Assembly (NCBI GenBank): GCA_011947345.1
Contig: JAAVTG010000538.1
Span: 1 to 64,000 of the forward strand
Length of the DNA: 64,000 bases
Source of the DNA: Phytophthora quininea
Taxonomy: Eukaryota > Oomycota > Peronosporomycetes > Peronosporales > Peronosporaceae
Direction: 5' to 3'
Shown: piece after piece, positions 33,633 to 45,412 of the stretch
How positions within the stretch are numbered: the stretch's first letter is position 1
Layout: every line of letters begins with the position of its first letter
Position numbers and translations under genes: made by a program
The notes under the pieces: generated by a model
Databases searched by the model: none
What the model was told of the DNA's origin: nothing
What the model saw: the letters and a program-made list of their open reading frames with translations, nothing else

Positions 33633-36600
33633 AGTAGTAGTAAGGTAGTCTATTGAACTTTCTTAGTTAATAGCCTCCTTGTACGACCGTAGCCGCTTGA
33701 CTAATGACGGCTCCTTCTGCTGAAGCCACCGTGCTGGCGGAGGGGACTGGTTACCTGTTGGATCTCCGTCCCCTGTCATACGCTTCAAGCATTCAACACT
33801 AATTTGGAGTCGAATGCCCTGCAGTCTCGATTGCTGTCTTCTTCTTTCTCTTGTGGCTACTGCTTGTAGCTGACGCATGCCAAGTTGCCACATATATTGT
33901 AGCTGGTGCTCTCGTGTCCAGTGTTGGTCTTCGTGTACGGTTCTGTTTCTAATCTGCCACAAAAGAGTGTATCCAATGCTGCACATAGCCCACCAAATCC
34001 GCTGGGCTGCGTCTTCGTATTCCGGGCTCCAATGGCCGTACCATTCGACCATCCTCTGCCTGAAATGGTTGCTGACTGGAGGTGATTCCCGTCCTATGAT
34101 ATACGTTGTGTATGCCTTCATCTTTTCGGTTGAGACCTCCGTTCCGGTCCAATGTTGTACCAGCTTCCTCCAGAAGTCTTGGGCTCGAATACACTCGAAC
34201 ACTATGTGTGTGATTGAGATCTTGCTTACTGGGCAATCCTCTCCCATTGGGCATCCACCCTCGCGTTGGAAACCCTTATAATACAAATCCAGCTGCTGGA
34301 CAGCTAGTCGGTACGTCACCCATACTTGGTAGTCCGTCAGCATATTTCGATGTGCCCACACTTGCTTTGGTGTCTGGCTTAATAACCCTTTTGTTTTTGG
34401 GTTTGTTGTCATTTTCGACTTCAGCTTCAGTATTGTTGATTGCAGATCTTTCGTCAACTCTTGCGTGGCTCTCCGCTTTAACGCCTTCTTCAGCGACCGC
34501 ATTATGTTTCTGTTTCTTATGGCAGGGCTGACAATCCACGGGAAGTCGTGCAGCAGCGGATGGGCGTGGAAGACGATTCCCCGTTGTGCTTCTCCAACTT
34601 CTTGACATCCTTTTTAGCACCGTTCTGGTATAGAACCTGCCATTGTATCCCGTTGTCCCGTTGCGTTAGCATGATCTCAGCCTTGCTATTCTTTGATGTG
34701 CCCCGGATTTCTCCCTGTTTCGCTACTGTCCAGGTATACGAAAGACGTAGCTTAGGAGGCGAACGCAGTGCTAAGGGCGGTGGATCTCCCAGTCGCTCTC
34801 CCACTTTGAGACGTGGTGAGCTGTAGAGAATTGCTATAAGCCATCGCTGAATTTTGGCAATGGTATGACTTTTGGCGCCAGATCTTATGGGGGAGCACAC
34901 ACTGTGTACTCGTCACGCTTCGTGCGTACTATGTTGCACGCGCTAATTGATGATACCTCAATACCACAAAACTTCTGCCGTGACAACGTCGGTGATTTCA
35001 CATCTGGGATCCATTCATTATCCGCCCACGAAAAACTCCCCCAAAACGCTACGATTTCCCGTGGTGGGGCAGGTGGGGCGTGCATCTCGTCCAAATTCAC
35101 CCGTACTGTTATGGTTTCCCCTTTGGAGGGACGTATGTAAGGTTTTCCGTCTTGCTACTCGCTTGAGTAGCTAGTTTAGGAAGAATGGTGCCTGCCAGGT
35201 GCCTTCGAGTGTTTTGTTCGCTCTCTGAAGGCGCCAAAAGAGGACCCATATCCACCACAAAGGCTTTGTGCTTCTGCGACCAGTCCCGCGGACCTCGTTT
35301 GCGTGTTGTGGATCTCGGTGAAATCCACGGTTCGCTGTTTGCCGCTGGGCTGCTAATCCCAACCCAATACAACCACGCTTGTTTGTACGAGTCCCTCTTA
35401 GCTATAAGCCACATCGTGGTTGTTTTCACTTTTGTACCTGAATAGCCACTGGGATTGCTGCTAATCCCAAACCGCCAGCTTGTCGCGGTGTGTAAATCAA
35501 TTCCGGCGACATCTTGTGTCGGCTGGGATCGTCAATTAGTTGCCGTCTCCACAAGAATTGCTTCTGCATATTTACCAACTTAGTTTTCGTTGGTAGGTCC
35601 GGCGGGAATATTTTCGCAGTAAAAGAATCGCTGGGAGAACAATAGCGTTGAATAGGTCCAACCCGTTCTAGCACTGACGTCGCTACCCGTTCTGCTGTTA
35701 GCATGCGCCTCATAATGCTTCGTACCCTCAAAGCCCAATTGATCTTCGTGAGGTCTGCGAACCCAATGTGGTAGCCGAGATAACGTACTGTTGCGCCTAG
35801 TTCCAGGACTGGTATTCCGTGCCATGTTTTCTGAGCGACGGCCTTGTTGAGAAAGATGTACTTACTTTTCGCGGGTTGGACTTGCAATCCTGATAATTTG
35901 CCAAACTCTTGGACGGTGCTGAGTGCTCTCGGTAATTGGCTGCTTCGTCGTAAAAACAGTGTGGAATCATCTACAAATGCCGAAAACTTGTGTTCTAAAG
36001 CTCCTTTTCGCCTGGTACCGGTTGTCCCGAGAGTTCCACGTCTTGTCCTAATGCTAGGGCCAAGATCTCGACCGCCAGGAGGAAGAGTAGGGGAGCCAAA
36101 GGGCATCCTTGTCGGATCCCGGATCGGACATGTAGCGGCTTCGAGAGTTCCCCGTTTACCAGAAATTGCGCAGTCGTGCCGGCATGCAAGTTTCTTATGA
36201 GATCTACAAATTCCGGATCGAAGTCGTACAGTTCCAACACCGCCAACAGAAAGTTTCTATCCACCGTATCGTACGCTTTAGCAAAATCCAATAGCAAAAT
36301 GCCCGCGCTCTCCTCCGCCCCCGTGAGGTCGTCGTGAATGGCCGTTTCCAGCTGCGCCATCATCATTGTAATGGATTTATTCATCTGTCTCCCGTGCACG
36401 AAGCCTTGCTGCGTGTCCCCAATGAGTTTCCCAGGAATCGCTGGAGTCTCGTAGCTAATATTTTTGCAAACAGTTTGTAACTCGTTTGTAGTAGCGAGAT
36501 AGGTCGGTAGTCGAGTGCGTTGGTGGAGTCCCCTTTTCCGAAGAGGAACGACGATCGCCTTTAAAAAGGATGGCGGCGGCTGTTTTCCTTTCAAAAGTCC

Positions 36601-37848
36601 ATTGCAGACTTCTGTTAGTTGAGGAATTAGCATCTCCGGTAGATCTTTGTAGAAGTCATTATTCAAGCCGTCCTCTCCACTGGCCTTGTGCCGCTCGAGT
36701 CCTTTTATTGCTGCTTGGATGTCCCCCTCCGTGACTGCTGCCAGTAGTTGCTGGTTATCCCGCCGTGTGACTTTCCGGTGAACTGGTATCTTGGTAACTG
36801 TACGAATTTCTTGATGGCGGGTTTCATGTCCTTGGCTGGCGTTGAGCTGTGGCTTTTACTCATTATTTGTCCCCATACTCTCGAAAAGCGCTCCGGAATC
36901 GGGAGGTCTGCGCCAAAATTCATTTCTGGCGGCGGCAGGATTGACGTCACTGACTGATCCCGCTCCCACACTGCCGTTCGCTTAAACAGCCATCTCACTT
37001 GTTCTGGTGTTCGCTCCAACCGGGCACCGATCCTGCTGAGATTACGTTGTCTAAGTTCTTCGATCAGCCCTTGCAGGAGTTGCTACCGGGATTGAGCTCG
37101 CTCTCTGATTACTTTTGCGGCCGCAGTGGCAGTGCGGTGTCTTCTTCGTTTTTCTCTCCTCTTGATCTGTTTAATCGCCCTCTTGCACCGCTGAATGAAG
37201 GCGTCCCATGCCTCTTCCGAAGTTCCGCTTTGTGGGCTCTCCTGGGCCAGTTTGTCTGCTAACTCCTTCGCCAGTCTTCCGCTTCGGTCTCCTCTGAAAG
37301 GGTAGACCGCCGCAGTAGTTTTGCGCCTGACCGAGCTGCTGTTGTCCTTTCGTAGATGCAGGACAATGGCGTCATGATCAGACTCTAGCGCAGGTAATTG
37401 GACCTCTACCCATTGAACGCTCATGCAGGCGCTCGCCGGGACATAAAACCGATCTCTCCTACTAGCCGTATTCCCTCTCCTGTAAGTAAAGTGTTCGTGA
37501 TTTTCTAGATGTAAGTCCTCTAAGGCCGACTCCATCCAGACTCGAGCATCGATCAGATCGGCCTCTTGAACCAGCCTAGACAGGGCTGTACTTTCGGTGC
37601 GATCCGTTCTGTCTCCTCCTAGTCGATCCAGTTGTGGTTGTTCAACACAATTGAAATCGCCTGCTAAGATGACATGTTTTGCTTGTCCTAACTTCCATCG
37701 TCTCAGCTCTTTGAAAAGACCTCGCGTTGCTTCTTCCTGGTCGGGGCGTAGATGTTTAAAATTTGTTTGCCCTCCAGTCGGATACCTATAGCCCGCTCCG
37801 TCCATAAGTTTTCGTTCCACAGCTGCAGCCTCCCCTGTACTCGGGGAA
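33633..37848 (-). mobile_element. LINE 3: 5'-truncated non-LTR retrotransposon with endonuclease
   Basis: About 4.2 kb between 16-bp target duplications. On the minus strand, in order: the C-terminal half of an apurinic-type endonuclease (LAGDFNCVEQPQLDRLGG, ESDHDAIVLHL), RT (LDFAKAYDTVDR, IRQGCPLAPLLF, AFVDDSTLF), RT thumb and a zf-RVT finger (GGCPMGEDCP...HIVFEC). A different lineage from LINE 1 and LINE 2. Confidence 0.9.
33663..37848 (-). pseudogene. LINE 3 ORF2 (endonuclease-RT), frameshifted
   Basis: The reading passes through 37083-37919, 36705-37019, 35995-36666, 35426-36106, 35109-35429, 34517-34900 and 33663-34502, all on the minus strand, with shifts or stops between them. It ends RLRSYKEAIN just before the 3' duplication. 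The first part of the endonuclease is missing because of 5' truncation. The element cannot be autonomous. Confidence 0.85.
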
Positions 37849-37864
37849 AGGTCATCGAATGGGT
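37849..37864. repeat. 16-bp target-site duplication of LINE 3 (right copy)
   Basis: AGGTCATCGAATGGGT, identical to 33617-33632. Confidence 0.9.
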
Positions 37865-38457
37865 GCGTGCCACTTTCAAGAAGACCGTCAGCATTAGCAC
37901 GGTTAGTCAATGGATGCATTTAACATTCCTGGCAAAAGCAAGAAGTGTCGATGGAGCAACTATGGCAAACAGTCGAAACGCTGAAGATTATTCTGGGGCC
38001 GTCGACAAAGTTGTGCTTGATGATTTGGCTCGAATGATGTCCAGCATGAACATAAACCAAAGTGTGGAGGAGTATATTGGAGTGGATGCGAGTGAGGATA
38101 TCCACGAGCCTCCTGTGGATGATACAGAGACACTGAGCGCTTCTGACAGCGAGGGAGACACAGGAGAACCTCCCATGCCAGCTTCAGTTGCGTTGAAGCA
38201 TTGCTTGGAGTTGTCTGCTTTTCTTTTCAGTGTGCTGGTGATACAAGCCGAGAACAACAAATGATCTTGAGCATAACACAACCAGCAAGAATGCAATTAG
38301 TTAGTTCACAGAAGGCGCCAAACAACTGTGGACATCTTCTTGCAGCCATAACCGCACACATGAAATAAAGGCTTCTCCCTCAATTTGACCGATCCTCTCG
38401 GAGAATGGGCCATTTTCAGCGGCCCAAACGCCTGTCAAGTAGAGAGGTGTGACTGTA

Positions 38458-39000
38458 AACATCGAGACTTCTGTTACGGAATTGCTAACTGCGATCCGAT
38501 CTGGCAGCACCTGTGAGCAAGAGACGGCATTGACCTTCCTCATTCAACCATGCGTCGAGGATGAAAAAAGCAACGAAATGTACAGCAACGATGGAATCCT
38601 GCTGCTGCTCGGTTTTGTAAAGAAAGGAGGAAATTGCTTTGGTCAGCTCTGTGCCATGGACTGTTTGTGTTGGGCAACAGATACAGACTCCATACTGCGG
38701 GAGAAGACTACGAGAACCAGCAATGTTACCTCCGTGATGCCACCTCAGGCGAATGTGCACGTCTTGTTGGTCTACAAAATGGAAACGACCAAGAGAAAAC
38801 AAACTCGGCGGTCTACTGCGCGTGCATTGCTGAAGTCTGCCAACATCGGAAAGAACTCGACAGCTATCCGAGAATCGCAAGCCGTGCCGACGATGATTGG
38901 ACTTTTGCAAACGGGGAGCGAAAGTCTGAAAGAGCATGCCATACGCTCGAAGCTCTATTGAAGACTGCGTCGGCTCCAAGCGAGTGACTGAACTTAAAAC
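38458..39000 (+). pseudogene. Fragment of an ARM gene of the kinase-ARM family
   Basis: Seen: ETSVTELLTAIRSGS...ALTFLIQPCVEDEKSNEMYSNDGI...GQLCAMDCLCWATD matches the first ARM unit of copy E. A frameshift leads to YLRDATSGECARLVGLQNGNDQEKTNSAVYCACIAEVC, another to GKNSTAIRESQAVPTMIGLLQTGSESLKEHA. It starts right after the putative pogo end at 38455 and lacks helical bundle and kinase. The 3' part parallels 16945-17310. It converges on SKN1 copy 2. Confidence 0.75.
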
Positions 39001-39107
39001 GCAAGCGCTCGTAAGAACTTGTGTTGAGATGTTTAATGTGGTGCTTGCTGGTAAGAACAAGAGGTGCCACATCGTTGTTTTGAATGCTTTGCCGTTATCT
39101 GCTGGTG

Positions 39108-41424
39108 TCAAATAAAATTCTGGCTGTAGTTGTCTTTTGGGCGGTGATGAAGTTCGCTTGTCCGGCCATTCGAACTACTATCAGTTGTGTTCTTTGCCCG
39201 GCCAAGATGAGCGTTTTCGCTACTGTTGTTGTAAAGCGCCCAATCGGCGGCGGATTTCACGTTCTTCTTCGCCATTGCGGCCCTCTTGTTCTCTCTCCTG
39301 ATCGACCATATCACGGAAGTGAACGACAGGAAAATCGCCACGCCCGCAATAGCGATCGACAGGCTCATCGGGGGACCGTACGAGTCGGTGGAGAGCGTGT
39401 TCTTGCTCGTAGCGGTAGACGTGCCGGAGATTGCCGTCGTGCATCGAGGACCTCCCAAGACGACGAGTACGTGCATTGACAGCGATTCTTCACGCACTTG
39501 CCCGTCTTCAGCGTCGTCTTGCCTAGATCCCCGCCAATCGTGCAGTCATCGTTCGTCGTGCAGAACGCTTTACCGGCAACCTCCTTGTGGTGGTTGTCGT
39601 CGTCCTGGTACTCGTCAATGTGGGCTTCGATCCACTTCTTGGTTGGGTGGCTCTTTGGGTCGCAGTCAACTTGCATGTAGTTGTCGGCGTCAAGACCGTC
39701 ACTCAGGTCTTGGTACAGTCGAATGTGGTCGATTTTCATGTACATGGGGAACGAGTCACAGATCTTGTTCACGACTGGGTCAGTGCCGTTTCCGCGGCAT
39801 TCTTTGCCCGCGTTCGGCGGCGTCGCACCCCACGAACTCGACAGCGCCACGTTGAAAATGATGTACATCGGTTCCTCCAGCATGATCTTGGTGGGGTTCG
39901 TCTTGTTAGCATTCTGTGGCACGTCCGAGATGGAGGCAGACGGCACTTCGAACAGCGGGTTGCCGCTGAGCATCCATCGTGCGTAGCCGTTCTTGCCGGA
40001 CACCCACTCGAGCTGGTACGTGACGTATCCGTGTACGCGGCCACGTGAACGGGCCAATTTGCTGAGATGGCATCCATTTGGTAATTGAACGAGCTCATGG
40101 CGTTGGACTTCGGGGTAGTCGACTCATTACGAGGCATGGCACACTTGGAAAAAGTGTTGTCCGGGTCGCACAAGTAGGCTCCAGTGTATGAGTTGATGAG
40201 CGGATAGCAAGTGCCGTTCGAATTGATCCCCCAATGGCTGTCCCCAACGCCGTCGATGGCACCCAAGTCCCCATTAACATCACTGGAAGCTGGACACGTT
40301 TCCAATGAGCACGTGTTCTCGGTGATGCCTGCTTTCACCGATGCTACCACCTTCGAATAGGCTTGTTTGGCGTCGGCGTCCGGCGCGCAGTTGTTGTTGG
40401 CAGCATAGCGGAGACCTTGGTACCAGGACTTGTGGCCACGCTTTGCGTAGTACGCTGTCGGCACTTGGATGTAATTCGCGCCGAGTGTCTTACAGTTACC
40501 CGTGTAGAAACAACCGTAGTAGTCGCCGCTCGTGGGGTCTGCCCCGTACATTCGGTAGTCGTCGGGCATACCCGGACCAATTTGCAGCGAGGACGAGATC
40601 AAGCTCGCACTGCCTTCAAGGACGTCGATTTCTGGAGCTCCACGGCCTTGGTTCGGGTTGAGACCGTAGCCAGGGTTGTCATCACAAGCGCTGATCCGCT
40701 GGTTGTTGGGGTCGAACGCGTCTGGCTCGCAGGCGTCGTAGGAGAACGGCCACATGCGGTTCGTCGAGGCTGAGAAGATGGCGCGTCCGAGGTTTCCCAT
40801 CATCCAAATGCCGGGCCACGTCGGGTAGTACTTACCCGTCTTGACTCTTCCACTCGGTCCCTGCGCTAGGTCAGGGTTGCCGGAATCCTTCGAAACAGCT
40901 CCGGGGAGCTGAACGCGCACCTCGAGCATGCCTCCTTGGTAGCAAAACTTGTTCCAGGACTGCACCATTGCCGCACGGTAGAAGAAGTAGGCATCGACAT
41001 ACCCGGGCGGGTGCGTGTACATGTTGTAGACGTGGATGACGTTCAACTCGTCCACAGCTTTGATGTAGAAGTAGCACGTGCCGTCGTCGTCGCACTGGGT
41101 CGAGGTCATGTTGTGCGAGTAGAGCTCCAGAGCGCCATTGACACCGTCGGGCTTTTCGAGAGACGTCCAGATGTGGTCGTCACCGGGTCGGAAGCTTCGG
41201 TTGGGCGTGTTGAACTCGTCGCTCATGACGAGATCCCATCGCTGCCCTCGGGAGCTCATGTACGTCTGACGATCATCGGGAGTCGCAGGGTCCACCCAGA
41301 TCCGAATGCCCGATTTGGTCGGGAACGTGTTGCTTGACGTCGTGCTGCTCCGTGCGGTGACAAATACCGTCGTTACCGACCAAACGATTGCAACCGTCAA
41401 CATTGCACGTAGTCGGAGTTGCAT
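39108..41424 (-). pseudogene. SKN1/KRE6-type beta-glucan synthesis-associated protein, copy 2, one-base deletion
   Basis: Seen: the same protein as copy 1, including signal peptide and EIDVLE, with Trp457 intact (TGG). A deletion of one C in a CCC run near 40029 shifts the frame 25 bases after the site of the copy 1 stop. Downstream the correct frame resumes (39365-40057). A putative 65-nt intron (39406-39470) leads to GPPMSLSIAIAGVAIFLSFTSVIW (membrane segment) and a tail ending DNYSQNFI. Known: KRE6/SKN1 proteins act in beta-glucan assembly. The single homopolymer deletion could be an assembly error, so this copy may be functional. Confidence 0.85.
39406..39470 (-). other. Putative 65-nt spliceosomal intron in SKN1 copy 2
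   Basis: Begins GTACTCG and ends CTACGAG on the minus strand. Splicing gives C-T-K-N-T-L-S-T and restores the frame into the membrane segment, as in copy 1. Confidence 0.6.
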
Positions 41425-42156
41425 TGGAGCTGTGGTCGGCCGCGCGAGTGAGTTTGAGGTGGCGTTTTACCGAGTGGCGGCCCGAATTCGACATATGTTG
41501 GGCTGCTTTGGATGGCCCGCAGTATAATAGAACGACGCATTGTCATTTCTCACGCCTCAAATTCACAGCCTCCGCTTGCACAGTAATCAGAGACTAGTTT
41601 CTGCGCTCCAATGGATCCGACTTGAAGCGCTGGCCACACTTATCGACACCGTACGCGGATTGTGTGGGGCTTCCCACCCGCGGCATACTTCATGGGACAG
41701 ATTCTCGTCCAGCGGGCACGTCCCGATAAGCATTACCCGATTGTCGTCGAACAACACGATGGTCTCCTGGCACATGTCCTTGCCGTATAATAGCCTTTGG
41801 GGCCACTCTTCTACTCGCAGCCAGAAGTGAGCGCTTTGAGTAAGTGCATACCGCATGGTGGTAACGACCTCGGCATCTCATCCCCAAATGTATGTTTACG
41901 GCGTGACCGTGGACCATCGACCGAGATCTGCTTTCCATCCCAGCCTTGAGATAGGCGTGCAAAATGCTGTTCAGTCACACCTCTTTAAATGGACCCCTTC
42001 AATTGCCGAAATCATCTCTAGTTGACAGAGACCTCGCTGTCCAAACCGAACAGGATATATGTTGGAAGCCGGGACCTCGCTGCATGCGCTAGTAGGTGGT
42101 TGAGAGCGTAATCTGCAACCATCGTCAACACCGCCCGTAATACGGTGGCTGCATCA

Positions 42157-42317
42157 ACGAGTGGAGAACAGAGGTTCGGATTAGCGGGGAAAATCGAGTT
42201 TAGAATTATTGATACAAGTATTATACTGCTACTATTATTAGTATACCACGATACCTTTGAGAATGATAGAGCTCTGTAGTAGTATTAGTCAAATTGTATT
42301 AATATTTCGATGATACT
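42157..42317. other. AT-rich stretch related to the MITE-like element at 45.6 kb
   Basis: Very AT-rich with repeated TATTA/GTATTA words. Its right edge on the minus strand reads CTCAAAGTATCATC, similar to the CAAAGTATTATCAAG end at 45589. It abuts the left end of the copia remnant; no 5' LTR is visible. Confidence 0.45.
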
Positions 42318-44863
42318 TTGAGCAAACGAGCTGTGAAACGTCTAAAGAAGTTGTTTCGGAGACATGCGTCAAGAACCTGTGGTTTTATTAATAGCAGTGA
42401 AGACTCGGCAGGTGTTTGTGACACAAGAATGTGTACAGGCGAGCTCGGACTACCTGTGGTTCGTGGTGGAGATGTCAACCAGCATTTGAGCAAGATGTTC
42501 AACTTGCGGACGGAGTTGCTCTCATTAAACTACCAGTTTGATGATATTACTATGGTGGAGTTGATGCTGAATAGCCTGCCGCACCAGTATGAGTTCGAAC
42601 AGTGGAGTCCGATACAACAGTGCAGACAACTTTATCACACCAGAACGGACTCGTGAACTGATTCGCGTAGCTGATTCCCGTCAAAAAGCATTTCAAGCTG
42701 CCAAAGCCGCAAACCAGCAGCGCGGTGGACAGAAGAACGGGGATAACGCGGGTGGAAGCAAACAGAAGACGAACGGTGGCGGTAAGGAGCAGCAGCAGGG
42801 CAACAAGCCAAAGGAGGCGAGGGGAAGAAACAGAAGAAGTGTTTCGTCTGCGACAGTACAGAGCACTTGCGAGCCGACTGTCCTGAGCGAGTGGATAAAG
42901 GTGGATCCGCAAAGGTTGATGAACCGAAGCGCAATCCTCGCGCGAATGTGGCCACCTTGCGAGATAGCAGCGAGTCATCCAGCACACCAAGAGACAGCGA
43001 GTCGTCTGGTGCATCAAGCGACAATGAACTTGGACGGGCAAGTAACTTGTTGGAATCCCTACTGATTGGCGCTGACGCTAATGGAGAAAATAGCCATGAC
43101 ACGAGGGTGAGATGGATGAACGACGGAGAACCACATAGTGAAAGTGAAATCGACTCAAGAAGTGGTTGGTGGTACTTCGACACGGCCGCAAATGTACACA
43201 TAACAAGAAATCCATGGTACTACTTGTCGTTCACGCCTGACTTAAGCCAGTACCAACACATCCAAGGACTCACTCCAGCATTGCAGTCGAGGATTGCCGG
43301 AGTTGGGGTGGTGGAGTTAGTGACGAAAGTCGGCGGTGTATCAACAGTAGTGCACATTAACGACGTTTTTACGTGCCTGGAGCTACCCATGGACTTTTCT
43401 CTGTTGGTCTCGCAGCCGAGCAGGGATTCGATTTCGACTATTACCGGCAGGTGGGTTGCTTTCGAGTGACTGAAGAAGGAAGAACCGTGATTGTCGCCGA
43501 GCCATATGATAGCACATGGGGTTTTGAAGTCACTCACCCGATGCATGGTGTGAATCTCGAGCCTGAAAACAGACACGTGGCAAACTTCACAACTGCAGAA
43601 GGAGTTGCATCATTGAGGTTGTGGCATGAGCGCTTGGGCCATGTGTGCCCACAGTATCTCAAGACGATGGTCGACAAGGATCTGGTTCGTGGCATGATGT
43701 TGAAGCAGCGCAGTTTCAGTGATTGTGATGCATGCCATATTGGGAAGCAAAAGCAGAAGTCACATCTGAAGAAACTTGAACGGCACACCAACGTCCCGAA
43801 TCAAGTGGTGTATGCAGATTTGCTAATCCCAGGCAAGAACAACGGAACTCGATATAAAGCAGTGCTCGTCATTATGGATGGCTATTCACGTTATGTGAAG
43901 ACGCATCTGTTGACTGGGAAATCGAGTGATGAGGTGAACAAGCACATCAAGGAATATATTTTATGGGCAGAGCGGCAAGCATGTCGTCAAAGGAAGGTGC
44001 TGAACGTACAAAGTTCAAAGTTCGTCAGATTCTGACCGACAAGGGAGGCGAATTCGTTAACGACGAAATGGAACGATGGTACACGACAAGAGGAATTGAG
44101 CATGTGCTGGTTGGACCAAAGAGCTCACAGCTCAACTTGTGCGAGCGAACTCATCAGTCCATTGTTGAAATGACGAAAACCATGATGTACAAATCTGGTT
44201 TTCCGCGCAGCCTCTGGCCTGAAGCACTACAGAACGCAGTGTATTTGAAGAACCGAATATACAACAAGGGCACATAAGGGATTCCCTACGAGATGATGGT
44301 TGGAGCCAAGCCTGATCTGCACCATATTCGCAAATTTGGGGCGCTCACTTACGTTCACGTGCCAGTGACACCTGGAAGGAAGAAGTACCAAGACAACGCA
44401 AGACTGGGATTCGTCTTACGATATCCAGAGGGTGTTGTTGGTTGCAAAGTCTTCTTTCCTGATAACCGAACGGCCAAGTTTGTGCCCGATCTTCGTGTAT
44501 CGGAGAATGAAATGTACAGAGACCGCCATGAAGCTTCGTGTCATGGAGACTTGGAGTCGTTGCACTTTGAGCAAATGTCGGACACGATAGAGACGCAACG
44601 ATCCAGCTCGGCACTGGAAGTTGCAGCAGCAGATACGTGCTCTGTCGCTGATTCGATGGTGGCCGAGAGCTTTGCTCTCGTCTCGAGGGGCCAGACGACA
44701 GCTCCAGGAAGTGATATAGACTTTGAAATTATTAAGATAAAGGGAGACGTGAATCCTGCTGATGCATTTACGAAACCTCTCGACAAGATTCGTCTGAAGA
44801 AATTGATGGCGCTGGTCAGCGTTGGAGATGCAGAGTAGTCGAAGCTCGTGCTTCGAGGAGGCG
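42318..44863 (+). mobile_element. Ty1/copia retrotransposon remnant lacking RT
   Basis: Gag, zinc knuckle, protease, GAG-pre-integrase and integrase are followed directly by the last part of RNase H. The RT and most of RNase H are deleted between about 44585 and 44720. A purine-rich tract (CGAGGAGGCG) precedes TGTTGGAAATTGC, the likely start of the 3' LTR. No 5' LTR was found, so the left part is also lost. Confidence 0.85.
42460..44838 (+). pseudogene. Copia Gag-Pol with internal deletion
   Basis: Seen: a UBN2-type Gag portion (DVNQHLSKMFNLRTELLSL), a frameshift, the CCHC knuckle KKCFVCDSTEHLRADC, protease (WYFDTAANVHIT), another shift, GAG-pre-integrase (HERLGHVCPQYLKTM, CDACHIGKQ), and the integrase core (YADLLIPG, LTDKGGEF, NLCERTHQS). 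A TAA at 44275-44277 lies within T-GIPYEMM. The post-integrase linker (FGALTYVHVP) then runs into IKGDVNPADAFTKPLDK, the conserved C-terminal end of copia polyproteins. With no RT it is dead. Confidence 0.85.
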
Positions 44864-45134
44864 TGTTGGAAATTGCATCGGTGACATGCTGCAACGTTGA
44901 CAGCATTGAAAGATATTATCTACGTTGAAGGATGTCGCCTTAGTCACCCGCCCAAACTGAGATAAGCGCCCGGATAGCGCTACGGAGCATACTTGAAGCA
45001 CTATGGCGCGGGTCACATGTATGGGAAGCGGTTGAAGCCCGCTTAATTGTTTGCTGGAGCTCACGGATAGCGAAGCTAACATTCTAATCTCACTTTTCCT
45101 TTTCCTTTCTACTCACGACTCCCGGTCATACAGA
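44864..45134 (+). repeat. Probable 3' LTR (partial) of the copia remnant
   Basis: Begins TGTTGGAAATTG after the purine tract, as copia LTRs do. No partner LTR lies in the window, so the right end is a guess (CATACA near 45134). Confidence 0.4.
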
Positions 45135-45166
45135 TCAAGTGCGTCTTCCAATAAACACAACGCCCG

Positions 45167-45412
45167 CCACCACAAGAAGCAGCGCCGCTCGTGCCGAAGG
45201 GGCCCTACCACGACCACAGGGAGCCACCACCACCACCGCCAGCCCAGAAAGACGGCAGCGAAGACAGTGCCGCCCACGACGACACGGTCGGAAGCTATAC
45301 CGGCAAACCTGGCGACTGCCTTCTCAACCGCTACAAGATCCTAAGATAAGCAGGTCTGGGCACCTTCGGCCGCGTGCTCGAGTGTCTGGACAACAGCGCA
45401 ACGGTAAGATTT
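45167..45412 (+). pseudogene. Exon fragment of a LAMMER/CLK-type protein kinase
   Basis: Seen: PKGPYHDHREPPPPPP, an acidic stretch, DDTVGSYTGKPGDCLLNRYKIL, then a TAA, then GLGTFGRVLECLDN. This is the start of a CLK-family kinase domain with its glycine loop. It ends at ACG followed by GTAAGA, a plausible 5' splice site, beyond which no kinase sequence follows. Known: LAMMER kinases phosphorylate SR splicing factors. Inferred: a captured or left-over first exon with a nonsense codon; the rest of the gene is not here. Confidence 0.6.

Larger units (their letters stand above)
33523..38264 (+). pseudogene. Pogo/CENP-B-like protein remnant split by LINE 3
   Basis: Seen: 33523-33632 encodes MAPGSVAPTLTQEEKLQVNL...HTEVIEW. 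After removal of the LINE and one target duplication it continues in frame at 37865 with VRATFKKTVSISTVSQW, a helix-turn-helix pattern as in CENP-B/pogo DNA-binding domains. It then has an acidic tail (DDTETLSASDSEGD) and ends VIQAENNK at 38264. The joined protein is about 170 residues, so the DDE catalytic core is missing. Inferred: an internally deleted Tigger/pogo transposase or a domesticated short derivative. A possible element end is ...GTGTGACTG at 38455 next to TA, the usual pogo/mariner target. Confidence 0.5.
39108..42156 (-). repeat. Segmental duplication, unit 2
   Basis: Partner of 30163-33190. The offset is constant (8966 bases) through the upstream 730 bp and the first 1.35 kb of coding sequence. 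Confidence 0.9.

Noticed and set aside
44345..44906. Minus-strand ORFs opposite the copia tail
   Set aside because: Antisense to recognisable copia coding sequence.
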